DNA from: Halomonas qaidamensis
GTDB lineage: Bacteria; Pseudomonadota; Gammaproteobacteria; Pseudomonadales; Halomonadaceae
Direction: 5' to 3'
NCBI RefSeq assembly: GCF_025917315.1
Contig: NZ_CP080627.1
Location: 3,286,001 to 3,350,000 of the forward strand
DNA length: 64,000 bases
Positions 8,632-17,476 of the stretch are shown in pieces. The translations under genes and the position numbers were made by a program. The notes beneath the pieces are model-generated. The model had not been told where the DNA came from. It saw only the letters and a list, made by a program, of their open reading frames with translations, and made no database searches. Within the stretch, counting starts at the first letter, position 1. Each line of letters begins with the position of its first letter.

Positions 8632-9879
8632 ATGCTAAAGCGCTTGCTCCCTCTGGTGATTCTCATTCTTGGCATTGCCAGCTTTATGGCGTTGCGTTAC
8701 ACACGCCCTGAGCCAGCCCCCGTGGAGGCTCAGGAGCGCCGCTGGCCCGTTGAGGCGTTGACCGTTTCTCTTGGTGAACATGTACCACTGCTTTCGCTGT
8801 TCGGGGAAGTGGTCGCGCCGGACATGGTCACCCTAGTAGCGCCGGTTCAAGCGCGGGTGGCTCAGCGGCCGGTAAGCGACGGCCAGCGGGTAGCCCAGGG
8901 TGAGCTGCTCGTAGCACTGGATGAAGACGACCTATCATCGCCGCTGCGCCAAGCCGAGGCTGAACTTGCTGACCTTCAGGCTCAGCTGGAAAACGAGCGC
9001 ATCCGCCATGAGAATAACCGCCAGGTATTAGCCCAAGAGCGCACTCTTCTTGCCAGCGCTAACCGCCAATTGGAACGCAATCGTTCGCTGGAAGGACGTA
9101 ACCTGACGTCTCAAACAGACGTCGATACGGCCCGCGACGCCGTCGCTCGTGCCCAGCTGAATGTGTCAGCGCGGGAAAGCGCTATTGCCGAATATCCTTC
9201 TCGGCTAGCCAGTTTGGAAGCCCGCCTGGCCAGGGCTCAGGTGCAAGCGGCCGATGCGCGGCGCAATCTGGAGCGTGGCCGTGTTCACGCGCCCTTCGCT
9301 GGCAGCGTGACGCGGGTGCAAGTCGCTGAAGGCGACGATGTGGCCCCGCGCGCCGCCTTGCTATCGCTTTATCCGTTAGATGGCCTGGAACTACGCGCCC
9401 GAATTCCCCAACCGTATCACGCGGAACTTGAAGCGCACCTGCCAAGCGGTGTACCACTTGAAGCCACCGCCACGAATGGCAGCCAGCGCTTCGTACTAGA
9501 GCGCTTAGCGGGGGAAAGCGACCCAACTGGCACCGAAGCCATTCTCTCAGTGCAGGGCCAACACCATGGGTTGCGCCCAGGGGCCATGGTGGCCGTTCAG
9601 CTTCGCCGTCCTGGGGTGAAAAATGCCTTTGCCGTGCCCTACTCGGCCTTGCACGGGGCTGATCTACTTTATCGCATTAATCACGATAACCGCCTGGAGC
9701 GTCAGCGCGTCGAGCGGTTGGGGGAAGTAGCCCAGCAAGACGGAGAGCGTTGGCTACTAGTGCGCGCTGAAACGTTGGAAGCAGGCGACCGCGTCATGTC
9801 GACCCACCTGCCCAACGCTGTTCACGGGCTGCCGGTAGAGGTCATCCAACCCTTGGCTGGCGCTGAGGCCACCCCATGA
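8632..9879 (+). CDS. RND efflux periplasmic adaptor (HlyD/MFP family)
   Basis: Membrane-fusion subunit linking an RND pump to an outer-membrane channel, 415 residues. It has an N-terminal membrane anchor (about 5-24), a barrel-sandwich half with VVAPDMVTLVAPVQARV (about 59-75) and a long helical hairpin at about 95-200 (LADLQAQLENERIRHEN and onward). The second lipoyl half (RVHAPFAGSVTRVQVAEGD) and the C-terminal beta-barrel and membrane-proximal domains follow. It overlaps the pump gene by four bases (ATGA). No TolC-type gene is in the window, so the pump must borrow one encoded elsewhere. The ribosome site is weak. Confidence 0.88.
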   Translation: MLKRLLPLVILILGIASFMALRYTRPEPAPVEAQERRWPVEALTVSLGEHVPLLSLFGEVVAPDMVTLVAPVQARVAQRPVSDGQRVAQGELLVALDEDDLSSPLRQAEAELADLQAQLENERIRHENNRQVLAQERTLLASANRQLERNRSLEGRNLTSQTDVDTARDAVARAQLNVSARESAIAEYPSRLASLEARLARAQVQAADARRNLERGRVHAPFAGSVTRVQVAEGDDVAPRAALLSLYPLDGLELRARIPQPYHAELEAHLPSGVPLEATATNGSQRFVLERLAGESDPTGTEAILSVQGQHHGLRPGAMVAVQLRRPGVKNAFAVPYSALHGADLLYRINHDNRLERQRVERLGEVAQQDGERWLLVRAETLEAGDRVMSTHLPNAVHGLPVEVIQPLAGAEATP

Positions 9880-12800
9880 CCCAGCGCGGCGACTTTATCG
9901 GCTTTTTTGTTCGCCACAAGGTGGCGGCCAACCTAGTCATGCTGGTGATGCTACTGGGCGGTGCGCTAGGTATTGCGCGCATGAATATCCAGTTTTTCCC
10001 CACCTTCGCGCTCGATGTAGTTAACGTGCGCGTGATGTGGAGCGGTGCGTCTGCCGAGGACATTGAACAGGGCATTACCAACCCGCTTGAACAGCGGCTA
10101 CGCAGCCTAGATGGCTTGAAGCGCATGACATCCACCTCGGCCCAGGGCATTGCCAATATCACCCTGGAACTGGAAGAAGGCAGCGACCCGGTACTAGCGC
10201 TAGATGATATTCGCCAGCAAGTCGATAGTTTTACGAACCTTCCTGCCAGCGCTGACCCGCCGGAGATCTCTCGCCAAGCGCGTTACGAACCCGTCGCGCG
10301 CCTGTTGGTGTATGGCGATCTTGCCCCCCATGAACTGCGCCAGCTAACCCATCGTTTTGAAGACTCGCTGCTGATGGCAGGGATTGATCGTATTCAGCTC
10401 AACGGGCTTCCTGCTCAGCAAATTAGTATCGAAGTGCCTACCGAACGCCTGCAAGCGCTCGGATTATCGCTTGGGGAAGTGGCCGCCCAGGTGCAGGGCA
10501 TGTCTCGGGACTTACCGGCGGGCTTATTGGGGCAACAAGACAGCATCCGGGAACTGCGCTCGCTTGAACAACACCGTGATGCGCTTGCCTTCGAGGACAT
10601 GCCGGTTCTCAGTAATGACCGCTTGCAGCTGCGCCTGGGTGACATCGCGTTCATTCATCAGGAAGCAAGAGATGGGGAAGTCGAACTGACTTACCGTGGC
10701 CAACCCGCCGTTGAGATGATTTTGCAGCGCGCGGAAAGCGGCGACTCGCTTCAAGCAGCGCAGCACTTGGAGCGCTGGCTGGCAGCAACGCGCCCCACCC
10801 TGCCGCCCAGCGTCGAGTTAGCGGTTTACGATGAGTCCTGGCAACTGATCGACGAGCGTATTTCATTGCTGCTGGGCAACGGCCTAACCGGTCTGCTGCT
10901 GGTGGTGATTCTGCTCTATTTCTTTCTTCCTGCCCGGGTAGCACTGTGGGTCGCCATCGGCATTCCTACCGCGTTTCTCGCTTCTTTAGGGGTTTTCTGG
11001 GGCATTGGCGGCTCGATTAACATGATGTCGCTGTTTGCTCTCATTATGGCACTGGGGGTGATTGTCGATGATGCGATTGTGGTGGGCGAAGACGCAGACG
11101 CCCACCATCGCATGGGCGAAGACCCCAAACTGGCCTCTGCCGGCGCAGCCCGCCGCATGCTATGGCCAGTGGTCGCCTCGTCACTCACCACGGTGGCGGC
11201 TTTCATGCCGCTATTAATGGTCGGTGGGGTGATTGGTAATATCCTCGGCGATATTCCCATTATTATGATCTGCGTGCTCATCGCCTCGCTATTGGAATGT
11301 TTTGTGGTGCTGCCTGCACACCTGCGCAATGCGTTTATACCCGCTAACAAGGCCAAGCGTCCTGCCCGTGGTATTGAGCGGCTGCGCCAAGGGTTTGAAG
11401 CGCGTTTTGATCAGTTCCGCGAAGGCCGCTTCCGGCGCTTTTCCCAACGCTCGCTACGCTACCGTGGCGTTACGCTAACCACCGCGCTGGCCATCACGCT
11501 GGTCACTGCCGGGCTGCTGGCTGGTGGCCGCATAGGCTTCAACTTCTTTCCTTCGCCGGAATCCAGCATTGTGTATGCCAACGCCAGTTTTGTGGCGGGC
11601 ACCCATCGCGGCCAAGTGGCGGATTTTGTCGATCACCTGCAGGCCACCTTGCAAGAAACCGATGACGCCATGGGCGGCGGCTTAGTGCGCACAGCGGTTG
11701 CCCATTACGGCAGCACCCAGGCTGGCGGGGCACCGGCACGCACCGGCGATGGCGTTGGTTCAGTGATGGTCGAGCTGACCTCGCCTGATGCCCGCGACGT
11801 CCGCAATGTGGAGTTTATTCGCGCCTGGCGCGAACGGATACAAACTCCGGCCGGGTTGGATAATCTGAATATCACCGAACGTGCCGCTGGCCCACCGGGC
11901 AAGGATGTCAATATACGTCTGACCGGTGAAGACGCCGAGGGCCTGCGCCATGCCGCCGATATTCTCGGCGAGGCCATGGCTGGATTGCCCGGCGTACTCA
12001 GCACGGAAAATGATATGCCCTGGGGGCGCGAGCAGCTGATCTACCGCGTTAACGCCTATGGCCAAGCGCTCGGCCTGACCACTGACGACCTGGGTAGCCA
12101 GCTACGTACTGCTTTTGATGGCCAGATTGTGCAGATACATCAATCCGGAGCCGATGAAATCGAAGTGCGCGTTCAACTGCCCAGGCACCAACGCGAGCGC
12201 TTATCTACCCTTTCCAGCCTAGCGGTGACGCTAGCGGATGGGCGTCAGGTACCGCTCTCTCAAGTGATGGATTTATCCCACCGCCAAGGGTTCGAAACCT
12301 TACGCCATGCTGAAGGTCAGCTGGCCGTTGAAGTGACCGCTGAGATTGACAGTCAAACCACGTCAGCAGAACAGGTGCTAGAAAGCCTCTCCGCCGAACT
12401 ACTGCCTCGTTTAGAGCGTGAATACTTTCTGACCACCAGTTTTGAGGGGCGTGCTGCTGACCAGCGTGAAACCATGGCGGATATGCGCACGGGCTTGATG
12501 ATTGGCTTGGGCTTGATGTACGGCGTTTTAACCTGGGTATTTGCGTCCTGGACCCTGCCACTGATCGTGATGGCAATTATCCCCTTTTCCCTGGTAGGTG
12601 CCCTGCTGGGGCACTGGGCGTTGGGGATCAACCTGACGATTTTGTCGCTCTTCGGCCTGTTTGGGCTATCCGGCATCGTGGTTAATAACGCCATTATTCT
12701 GGTCAGCTTCTATCGCCAACAGCGCGATAAAGGCTTAGGCATTAACGACGCGCTCAATGAAGCCGTTGTACAACGAATCAGGGCCGTGCTGCTCACATCA

Positions 12801-12983
12801 CTGACAACGATTGGCGGCCTGTTGCCGCTACTGTTTGAAACATCGCTGCAGGCCCAATTCTTGATCCCTATGGCCACTTCTATCGCGTTCGGTCTGGGTG
12901 GCTCTACGCTGCTGGTGCTGTTTATTATCCCTGCGCTGCTTTCGTGGGTGGAGCACGGCCGCCAACGTCGCGTTAAAAGTTAG
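9876..12983 (+). CDS. RND efflux transporter permease (AcrB/HAE1-like)
   Basis: Proton-driven drug or toxic-compound exporter of the inner membrane, 1035 residues, which is full family length. It opens with FFVRHKVAANLVMLVML (TM1), and TM2-6 begin near residue 330. The proton-relay segment of TM4 reads MALGVIVDDAIVVGEDADAH and keeps both Asp residues. A second repeat (TM7 near residue 535, TM8-12 from about 870) ends in LFGLFGLSGIVVNNAIILVS. GxxxD and porter-domain patterns are intact. Cotranscribed with its adaptor. Substrates cannot be read from sequence. Confidence 0.92.
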   Translation: MTQRGDFIGFFVRHKVAANLVMLVMLLGGALGIARMNIQFFPTFALDVVNVRVMWSGASAEDIEQGITNPLEQRLRSLDGLKRMTSTSAQGIANITLELEEGSDPVLALDDIRQQVDSFTNLPASADPPEISRQARYEPVARLLVYGDLAPHELRQLTHRFEDSLLMAGIDRIQLNGLPAQQISIEVPTERLQALGLSLGEVAAQVQGMSRDLPAGLLGQQDSIRELRSLEQHRDALAFEDMPVLSNDRLQLRLGDIAFIHQEARDGEVELTYRGQPAVEMILQRAESGDSLQAAQHLERWLAATRPTLPPSVELAVYDESWQLIDERISLLLGNGLTGLLLVVILLYFFLPARVALWVAIGIPTAFLASLGVFWGIGGSINMMSLFALIMALGVIVDDAIVVGEDADAHHRMGEDPKLASAGAARRMLWPVVASSLTTVAAFMPLLMVGGVIGNILGDIPIIMICVLIASLLECFVVLPAHLRNAFIPANKAKRPARGIERLRQGFEARFDQFREGRFRRFSQRSLRYRGVTLTTALAITLVTAGLLAGGRIGFNFFPSPESSIVYANASFVAGTHRGQVADFVDHLQATLQETDDAMGGGLVRTAVAHYGSTQAGGAPARTGDGVGSVMVELTSPDARDVRNVEFIRAWRERIQTPAGLDNLNITERAAGPPGKDVNIRLTGEDAEGLRHAADILGEAMAGLPGVLSTENDMPWGREQLIYRVNAYGQALGLTTDDLGSQLRTAFDGQIVQIHQSGADEIEVRVQLPRHQRERLSTLSSLAVTLADGRQVPLSQVMDLSHRQGFETLRHAEGQLAVEVTAEIDSQTTSAEQVLESLSAELLPRLEREYFLTTSFEGRAADQRETMADMRTGLMIGLGLMYGVLTWVFASWTLPLIVMAIIPFSLVGALLGHWALGINLTILSLFGLFGLSGIVVNNAIILVSFYRQQRDKGLGINDALNEAVVQRIRAVLLTSLTTIGGLLPLLFETSLQAQFLIPMATSIAFGLGGSTLLVLFIIPALLSWVEHGRQRRVKS

Positions 12984-13072
12984 CGTGGTTTATCGACTGA
13001 AATCTGACCAAAATCATAAAAACAGAATATACTAATACTTAAAAAGAATATAAAGATCTATACTTTGCTGAC

Positions 13073-13098
13073 AGCCACGTCGTTATGGAGACGTGGCT
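13073..13098 (+). promoter_or_regulatory. Leader hairpin before the AhpD-like gene
   Basis: A 9-bp stem (AGCCACGTC with GACGTGGCT) with an 8-base loop lies 42 bases before the GTG start and 90 bases after the RND gene. There is no T-run. It could be the terminator remnant of the RND operon or a leader structure. Confidence 0.4.
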
Positions 13099-13123
13099 AT
13101 GAACACATTGCTATGAACCTATT
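13096..13123. repeat. 14-bp direct repeat, two copies
   Basis: Two adjacent copies of GCTATGAAC(A/C)(C/T)ATT sit between the leader hairpin and the ribosome site of the AhpD-like gene. The first copy overlaps the end of the hairpin. Confidence 0.8.
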
Positions 13124-13139
13124 TCTTTAGGAGAGATCC

Positions 13140-13487
13140 GTGCATAAAGATTGGCAAAAAACGACCCAAGACCTCTCAGCGCTTATGCAGGATATTGGCA
13201 AAAATATTCCTGACGTTGCCAAAGGCTTCACCCAAATGGCAAAGGGAGCTAACAAAGACGGCGCGCTTTCTCATAAGCACAAAGAGTTAATGGCGTTAGC
13301 GATAGGCATTAGCGTACGCTGCGACGGGTGCATTGCTTTTCATTCCAAGGCTGCCGCTGAATTAGGCGCAACTCGAGAAGAAGTAATGGAAATGCTTGGT
13401 GTGTGTATGTATATGGGCGGCGGCCCTGCATTTACCTATGCCGCTCAGGCGCTTGAGGCCTTCGATAGTTTCTCAAAAACAGACTAA
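13140..13487 (+). CDS. Carboxymuconolactone decarboxylase/AhpD-like family protein
   Basis: A small all-helical protein of 115 residues with the AhpD-type active-site pattern RCDGCIAFHSKAA (about residues 59-71), a CxxC pair followed by His as in alkylhydroperoxidase-type enzymes. Such proteins reduce peroxides or act as disulfide relays; some relatives decarboxylate lactones, but those usually lack the CxxC. The GTG start is supported by a TTTAGGAGAG site nine bases upstream. It stands alone between the RND operon and a converging DUF1090 gene. Confidence 0.82.
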   Translation: MHKDWQKTTQDLSALMQDIGKNIPDVAKGFTQMAKGANKDGALSHKHKELMALAIGISVRCDGCIAFHSKAAAELGATREEVMEMLGVCMYMGGGPAFTYAAQALEAFDSFSKTD

Positions 13488-13525
13488 AAAAGAGGATGTG
13501 AAGAGGGTGGTAGATAGGTTATTAG

Positions 13526-13954
13526 TTATTCATTAATACGGCGGCGCAGCGCATTCAGTTCCTGGGTGTGCTCTTCAAGCTCACGGCGCTCTTCTGCTAA
13601 TTTTTCACGCCGTTTCTGAATGTCATCTTCATCACCCTCTTTAAGCGCCTGCTCAAGAGCTAACTCGCGCTCACGCACTTCTTGCTGACTTTCCTGGATG
13701 TCTTCTTCAAGCTCCGCAAGGACTTGCTCATTCGTACAATTCTCTTCAATAGCGTGCAAGGCACGCTGTAAACCTCGAACACGGTGGTGATTATCGTGTG
13801 CTTGGGCGTGTTCAAGCTGTTGACGTAAGCCCCGCATTTTATCCTCGCACAACCGATCTGCTGCGTGCGCTCTTTCTGATATATACGCTACCGGCAGCAA
13901 TAAAAGACCACCCGTGACCGCTAAACTTAAACTCCTTAACCATAATTTTTTCAT
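13526..13954 (-). CDS. DUF1090 family periplasmic protein (YqjC-like)
   Basis: Exported protein of 142 residues with a signal peptide (about 1-31, ending AHA). The rest is a highly charged long coiled coil: LCEDKMRGLRQQLEHAQAHD near the N-terminus of the mature chain, a second Cys (NCTNEQ) and a Glu/Arg-rich tail to the end. Two cysteines may form a disulfide. This matches the DUF1090/YqjC family, whose role is not established; some relatives are linked to envelope stress or acid response. An AGGAGTGAG site precedes the ATG. Converges with the AhpD-like gene. Confidence 0.78.
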   Translation of the reverse strand: MKKLWLRSLSLAVTGGLLLLPVAYISERAHAADRLCEDKMRGLRQQLEHAQAHDNHHRVRGLQRALHAIEENCTNEQVLAELEEDIQESQQEVRERELALEQALKEGDEDDIQKRREKLAEERRELEEHTQELNALRRRINE

Positions 13955-14145
13955 GACTCACTCCTAATGCGCTGTAGGTGCTTTCGGTATAGAAAAGGCA
14001 GAGGTTATAGGCAAGGATATTAAACACAGGCAAGCTATCGAAAGACCAATAAACTCATTTATTATCAAATTTTTAGGTTGACCAGCCAAACCAATAACGC
14101 AAAATTATTCACCGCTCACTAATCAAGTGAGCGATGAATGAAAAA

Positions 14146-14529
14146 TCAGGCGCGCTCTTCTATCACCCAACCTACCACGGCGTCGTTACCAAATTCAGCC
14201 TTCCACTCTTTAATCACTTTATGGTTACCACCACGCGTTTCAACGACTTCCCCTGTGTGTGGATTTTTATATACTTTTAAAGGGCGCTGTTTGCGACCGT
14301 CGGTACTGCTTATTTTGGAACCTTTAACTGATGAGGAGCGATATGAAGGGTCAAGCATTTCACATACATCGCGGGCTAACTTGCCATGCTCTGTCATGAG
14401 TGCTTGTAATTTTTCCTTGAATTCCAGCTCTTTCTTCAACTCACTATTATTTTCAAGTGCTTGCAGCTCTTCCTGTAGCTGCTTTAACATCTGCTCTTTT
14501 TTGATGTAATCGCTCAATACGGATGCCAT
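14146..14529 (-). CDS. MvaT/H-NS family nucleoid-structuring protein
   Basis: Xenogeneic silencer of AT-rich DNA, 127 residues. The N-terminal oligomerisation coiled coil (about 1-62) includes NNSELKKELEFKEKLQALM, which closely resembles pseudomonad MvaT. A basic linker follows, then the AT-hook-like DNA-binding C-terminus YKNPHTGEVVETRGGNHKVI (about 85-104) and the final WKAEFG segment. The KNPHTGEV and RGGNHK motifs are diagnostic of MvaT/MvaU rather than enteric H-NS. It is a single gene with a GGAGATTGAAAC leader. It would be expected to silence horizontally acquired, AT-rich DNA in this genome. Confidence 0.88.
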   Translation of the reverse strand: MASVLSDYIKKEQMLKQLQEELQALENNSELKKELEFKEKLQALMTEHGKLARDVCEMLDPSYRSSSVKGSKISSTDGRKQRPLKVYKNPHTGEVVETRGGNHKVIKEWKAEFGNDAVVGWVIEERA

Positions 14530-14745
14530 GTTTCAATCTCCATAATCTTTTGATTTTACTGCCATAATCTGATGGCCCGATAGAACATGCCAAAGGGTGG
14601 CTTCCACATGTCAAGAGCGCTACGTCAGCATGGCAAACATGCTTATAAATAGGCTTAGCCTATTTGACCATTATATACTGCGTTATTTGCCAGTGTAGGC
14701 AATCTGAACATATTTTTAGCATTATTTACATTTAATAACGAATTA

Positions 14746-15273
14746 CTAAGTAGTTATTATACCCAACAGTATCATGACGCCAGGAATCCAGCCTGTAAAA
14801 ACAGCGCAAAACAGCGTGTAAATAGCGACTGATCGCTGTATTTTCTTCGCTAATGCTAATAAGCAAAAAAAGCCGAACCACAAAGCAGACCATGCAAACC
14901 AGCTAAGTGTATTCCACAGCTCAAAGTTAAGGCCGATGTCTTCAATAGAGTTGATCCCCACAAATGCAGCTGTAATACTTACAAAAAAGCAGAACCACCC
15001 AAGCCCTATTCCATCTGCTTTTAAAAACTGGTTGGCACCCACCCAAAGGTAAGTAAACGCAAAGAGCAGCGTAAATGCCCCAGCGCTGATAGCGGCAGAA
15101 TTATTAGGCTCTCTAAAAATCAGATAGATAGCAATGAAAAAGCTCAACACACCAACCAATATATTGATAACTGACACTTCTTTATCACCTACTTTTCCTA
15201 GCAGCCATATGCCGTTCACAAACAGCACAGCACCGACATATAGCAGTGTAAGCCCTAAAATCATTTCAACCAT
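14746..15273 (-). CDS. AmiS/UreI family transporter
   Basis: Membrane protein of 175 residues with six to seven hydrophobic helices, beginning MILGLTLLYVGAVLFVNGIW, with LLFAFTYLWVGANQF in the middle helices and a C-terminal GWIPGVMILLGI. These match the AmiS/UreI family of proton-gated urea or short-amide channels. The usual partner genes (urease or an aliphatic amidase) are not adjacent, and the flanking DNA is AT-rich without neighbouring transport genes. Substrate specificity is therefore open; urea or short-chain amides are the default guesses. Confidence 0.8.
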   Translation of the reverse strand: MVEMILGLTLLYVGAVLFVNGIWLLGKVGDKEVSVINILVGVLSFFIAIYLIFREPNNSAAISAGAFTLLFAFTYLWVGANQFLKADGIGLGWFCFFVSITAAFVGINSIEDIGLNFELWNTLSWFAWSALWFGFFCLLALAKKIQRSVAIYTLFCAVFTGWIPGVMILLGIITT

Positions 15274-15793
15274 TCCTGTCTTTATTTTTTTGAGTGTTCT
15301 GGCGCTTTCGATATTTCTTTTTTCTACTTCACTACTCCATTGTGCGTTTAATAAAAATCAATAGCCCTCCTCTTCGTCTAGATCAGCTCGTTTAGCTTCC
15401 AAAAGCACAGTCACAGCGAACACTTTTGTCGACATCAAAGCCCATCTACTTTTATTTTTATTCTTACAAAGCACGCCGCGTTTTCTTAACACAGTAGACA
15501 TAACCCAACAGCGCACCATGCTGGCTAAGAAGAACCGCAGTGGCACCCAAAAACCCTATTTTAAAGCCGAAGGAGTATAGCAGGGGGATCACACCTAGCC
15601 ATTGAAATTAGGGTTATAACCTCATAAGAATTCGCAACGAAATGCAACTCTCACTACCTTGGCAATACTGAATAATTCACTAACAATGACGCAGGCCAAA
15701 GCATAAAAAAACGTGATACGATAATCTTCTATAAAAGCTATATTTTCTGTCGTTTTTACGACAACTTCATCATAAAGGGAAACAACGTTCACC
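15274..15793. other. Intergenic region, 520 bases, AT-rich
   Basis: No gene I can support. The right end holds the paaX promoter region. A 62-codon minus-strand frame (15358-15546) has no recognisable domain and no convincing ribosome site, and an 84-codon minus-strand frame (15622-15876) runs into paaX; both look like chance. The DNA is richer in A and T than the paa genes. Confidence 0.55.
15748..15763. promoter_or_regulatory. Palindrome upstream of paaX, possible autoregulatory site
   Basis: TGTCGT-TTTT-ACGACA, with perfect 6-bp arms, lies 30 bases before the paaX start. PaaX proteins repress paa promoters and often their own gene, so this is a candidate operator. It does not closely match the TGTGTCAC-type repeat at paaA, so it may belong to another regulator. 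Confidence 0.4.
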
Positions 15794-16720
15794 ATGTCGT
15801 CAGCTACAGACTGCGTCGCTACGCTTATTGATGACTTCCAGAAGCGTCGGCCAATTCGCGCCGGTTCACTGATCATTACCGTCTATGGCGACTCTATCGT
15901 TCCCCGGGGCGGCACTGTGTGGTTGGGCAGTCTGTCAAAACTGGTGGAGCCCATCGGTATCAATGAACGATTGGTACGCACCTCTGTTTACCGGCTAACC
16001 CATGAAACTTGGCTACGCGGTGAAAAGGTAGGGCGTCGCAGCTACTATCGGTTAAGTGGCCCTGGGCGGCGGCGTTTTGAACAGGCCTTTAAGCGTGTCT
16101 ATCACGGTGTTCAACCCCCTTGGTCTGGCCAGTGGACGCTGGCATTGCTAACACAATTGCCTTCAGACCGACGCCAGCAGATTCGTGATGAACTGGAATG
16201 GCTAGGCTTTGGTAGTTTTGCCCAAGGCGTGCTGGCACACCCCACGCTGTCATGCGCGGAAACGACGGCGGCCTTGCAAGAGCTTGATGCGGCAGATGAT
16301 ACAATTGTGATGCAAACACAGGCCATGGAGCCCATGACCAGTAAACCACTGCGCCTGCAGGTAAGAGAAAGCTGGAACCTCGACGAACTCGCCGAGCTGT
16401 ATCAGCGGTTTCTGGTTAAGTTTCGCCCATTGTGGAATGCGCTCAACGCAGAAAATCATTTGGGTCAGGAGGAGTGCTTTATTGCCCGCACTCTGCTGAT
16501 TCATGAGTATCGCAAGGTTCAGTTGCGTGATCCCCTGCTACCTGACGAACTACTCCCTACCGCATGGGAAGGTCGCTACGCCCATCAGCTCTGCCGTAAC
16601 CTCTATCGGTTGCTCTACGAACGCGCTGAGCGCTGGTTAGACAGGCACCTAGAAACTGCCGAAGGCCCATTACCAGCCCCCGGCCCTAGCTTCTACCAGC
16701 GCTTTGGCGGGTTGGAGTAA
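15794..16720 (+). CDS. paaX: Phenylacetate catabolon repressor PaaX
   Basis: Transcriptional repressor released by phenylacetyl-CoA; 308 residues, the usual length. The N-terminal winged helix (about 1-90) contains RAGSLIITVYGDSIVPRGG and RLVRTSVYRLTHETWLRGEK. The C-terminal PaaX effector domain contains ARTLLIHEYRKVQLRDPLLP (about 234-253) and PTAWEGRYAHQLCRNLYRLL. It is transcribed alone and faces paaY and paaN across a repeat-rich gap. It would be expected to control the paaF and paaA promoters. The ATG follows a weak AAAGGGA site. Confidence 0.93.
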   Translation: MSSATDCVATLIDDFQKRRPIRAGSLIITVYGDSIVPRGGTVWLGSLSKLVEPIGINERLVRTSVYRLTHETWLRGEKVGRRSYYRLSGPGRRRFEQAFKRVYHGVQPPWSGQWTLALLTQLPSDRRQQIRDELEWLGFGSFAQGVLAHPTLSCAETTAALQELDAADDTIVMQTQAMEPMTSKPLRLQVRESWNLDELAELYQRFLVKFRPLWNALNAENHLGQEECFIARTLLIHEYRKVQLRDPLLPDELLPTAWEGRYAHQLCRNLYRLLYERAERWLDRHLETAEGPLPAPGPSFYQRFGGLE

Positions 16721-16737
16721 GCGCTAGCGAGAGCGCT
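16719..16737 (+). terminator. Hairpin overlapping the paaX stop codon
   Basis: AAGCGCT and AGCGCTT form a 7-bp stem with a 5-6 base loop, starting in the stop codon and followed by a short T-run. A second, longer pairing follows: two direct copies of ATCAGTCGTCA (16740-16750 and 16755-16765) can each pair with TGACGACTGAT at 16788-16798. Together they may end convergent transcription from paaX and paaY. Confidence 0.55.
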
Positions 16738-16814
16738 TTATCAGTCGTCACATCATCAGTCGTCATATCGTATAAAGTGCATGATGGTGACGACTGATCA
16801 AAGACTTACTGCTT

Positions 16815-16868
16815 ATATAAGCCCTATTTCTGATATAAGCTCTATTTCTAATATAGGCTCTACTTCTT
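16815..16868. repeat. 18-bp tandem repeat, three copies, spanning the paaY stop codon
   Basis: Three units of the type ATATAAGCYCTATTTCTR run from 16815 to 16868. The last copy contains the paaY stop codon and two preceding Lys codons on the minus strand. Because 18 is a multiple of three, the older copies keep the frame and carry in-frame TAG codons, as expected if the gene's 3' end was duplicated outward. Confidence 0.8.
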
Positions 16869-17465
16869 ATCCAAGGTCTGCTGCTTGGGCTGGGTGTCAC
16901 CGGCTAACAACGTTGGGCGGTCTGCATCTATTTCTGCCAGCGGTTCACAAGGTTCCAAGCTGTCTCGGCAACGGGTCACTAAGCGCTGGTACTCTTGGGT
17001 GCCCTGCTGCTTCCAAGCAAACTCTTCGTCGCTCAGGGGGCGCTTCACTTTTGCTGGCGCTCCCATCACTAACGACTGTGGCTCACACTCAAACCCCGCC
17101 TTAACGAACGCTGCTGCCGCAACAATAGAGCGCTCAGCAATATGAGCACCGTCCATCACCACGGCGTTCATACCCACCATGGCATCACGCCCAATTACAC
17201 AGCCATGCAAAACCGCACCGTGGCCGATATGGCCATCTTTTTCCACTTTAGTGACGCAGCCAGGAAAGCCGTGCATGACACAGGTATCTTGAAGGTTTGC
17301 ACCCTCTTCCAGCACTAGGCGTCCGAAGTCACCGCGCATCACCGCGCCGGGGCCAACGTAACAATTGGGGCCAACAATCACATCCCCAATCAATACTGCG
17401 GTTGGGTGAACATAAGCCGTCGGATGCACCACCGGTGTCACCCCTTCAAGTCGATAGTAAGGCAT
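16860..17465 (-). CDS. paaY: Phenylacetate degradation protein PaaY, hexapeptide-repeat thioesterase
   Basis: Trimeric left-handed beta-helix protein of 201 residues related to gamma-carbonic anhydrases. Known PaaY enzymes hydrolyse stalled 2-hydroxycyclohepta-1,4,6-triene-1-formyl-CoA and rescue CoA from the pathway. Hexapeptide repeats run from about 15 to 130 ([39 protein letters not shown]), with the metal-binding His residues in MHGFPG and [10 protein letters not shown] visible. A C-terminal helix ends in a Lys-rich tail that lies within a tandem repeat. It starts 11 bases after the paaN stop, so it is cotranscribed with paaN and away from the paaF operon. Confidence 0.92.
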   Translation of the reverse strand: MPYYRLEGVTPVVHPTAYVHPTAVLIGDVIVGPNCYVGPGAVMRGDFGRLVLEEGANLQDTCVMHGFPGCVTKVEKDGHIGHGAVLHGCVIGRDAMVGMNAVVMDGAHIAERSIVAAAAFVKAGFECEPQSLVMGAPAKVKRPLSDEEFAWKQQGTQEYQRLVTRCRDSLEPCEPLAEIDADRPTLLAGDTQPKQQTLDKK

Positions 17466-17476
17466 AACCTTCTCCG

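Noticed and set aside
15358..15546. 62-codon minus-strand frame between the UreI-like gene and paaX
   Set aside because: No ribosome site, no recognised domain, and basic composition typical of chance frames.
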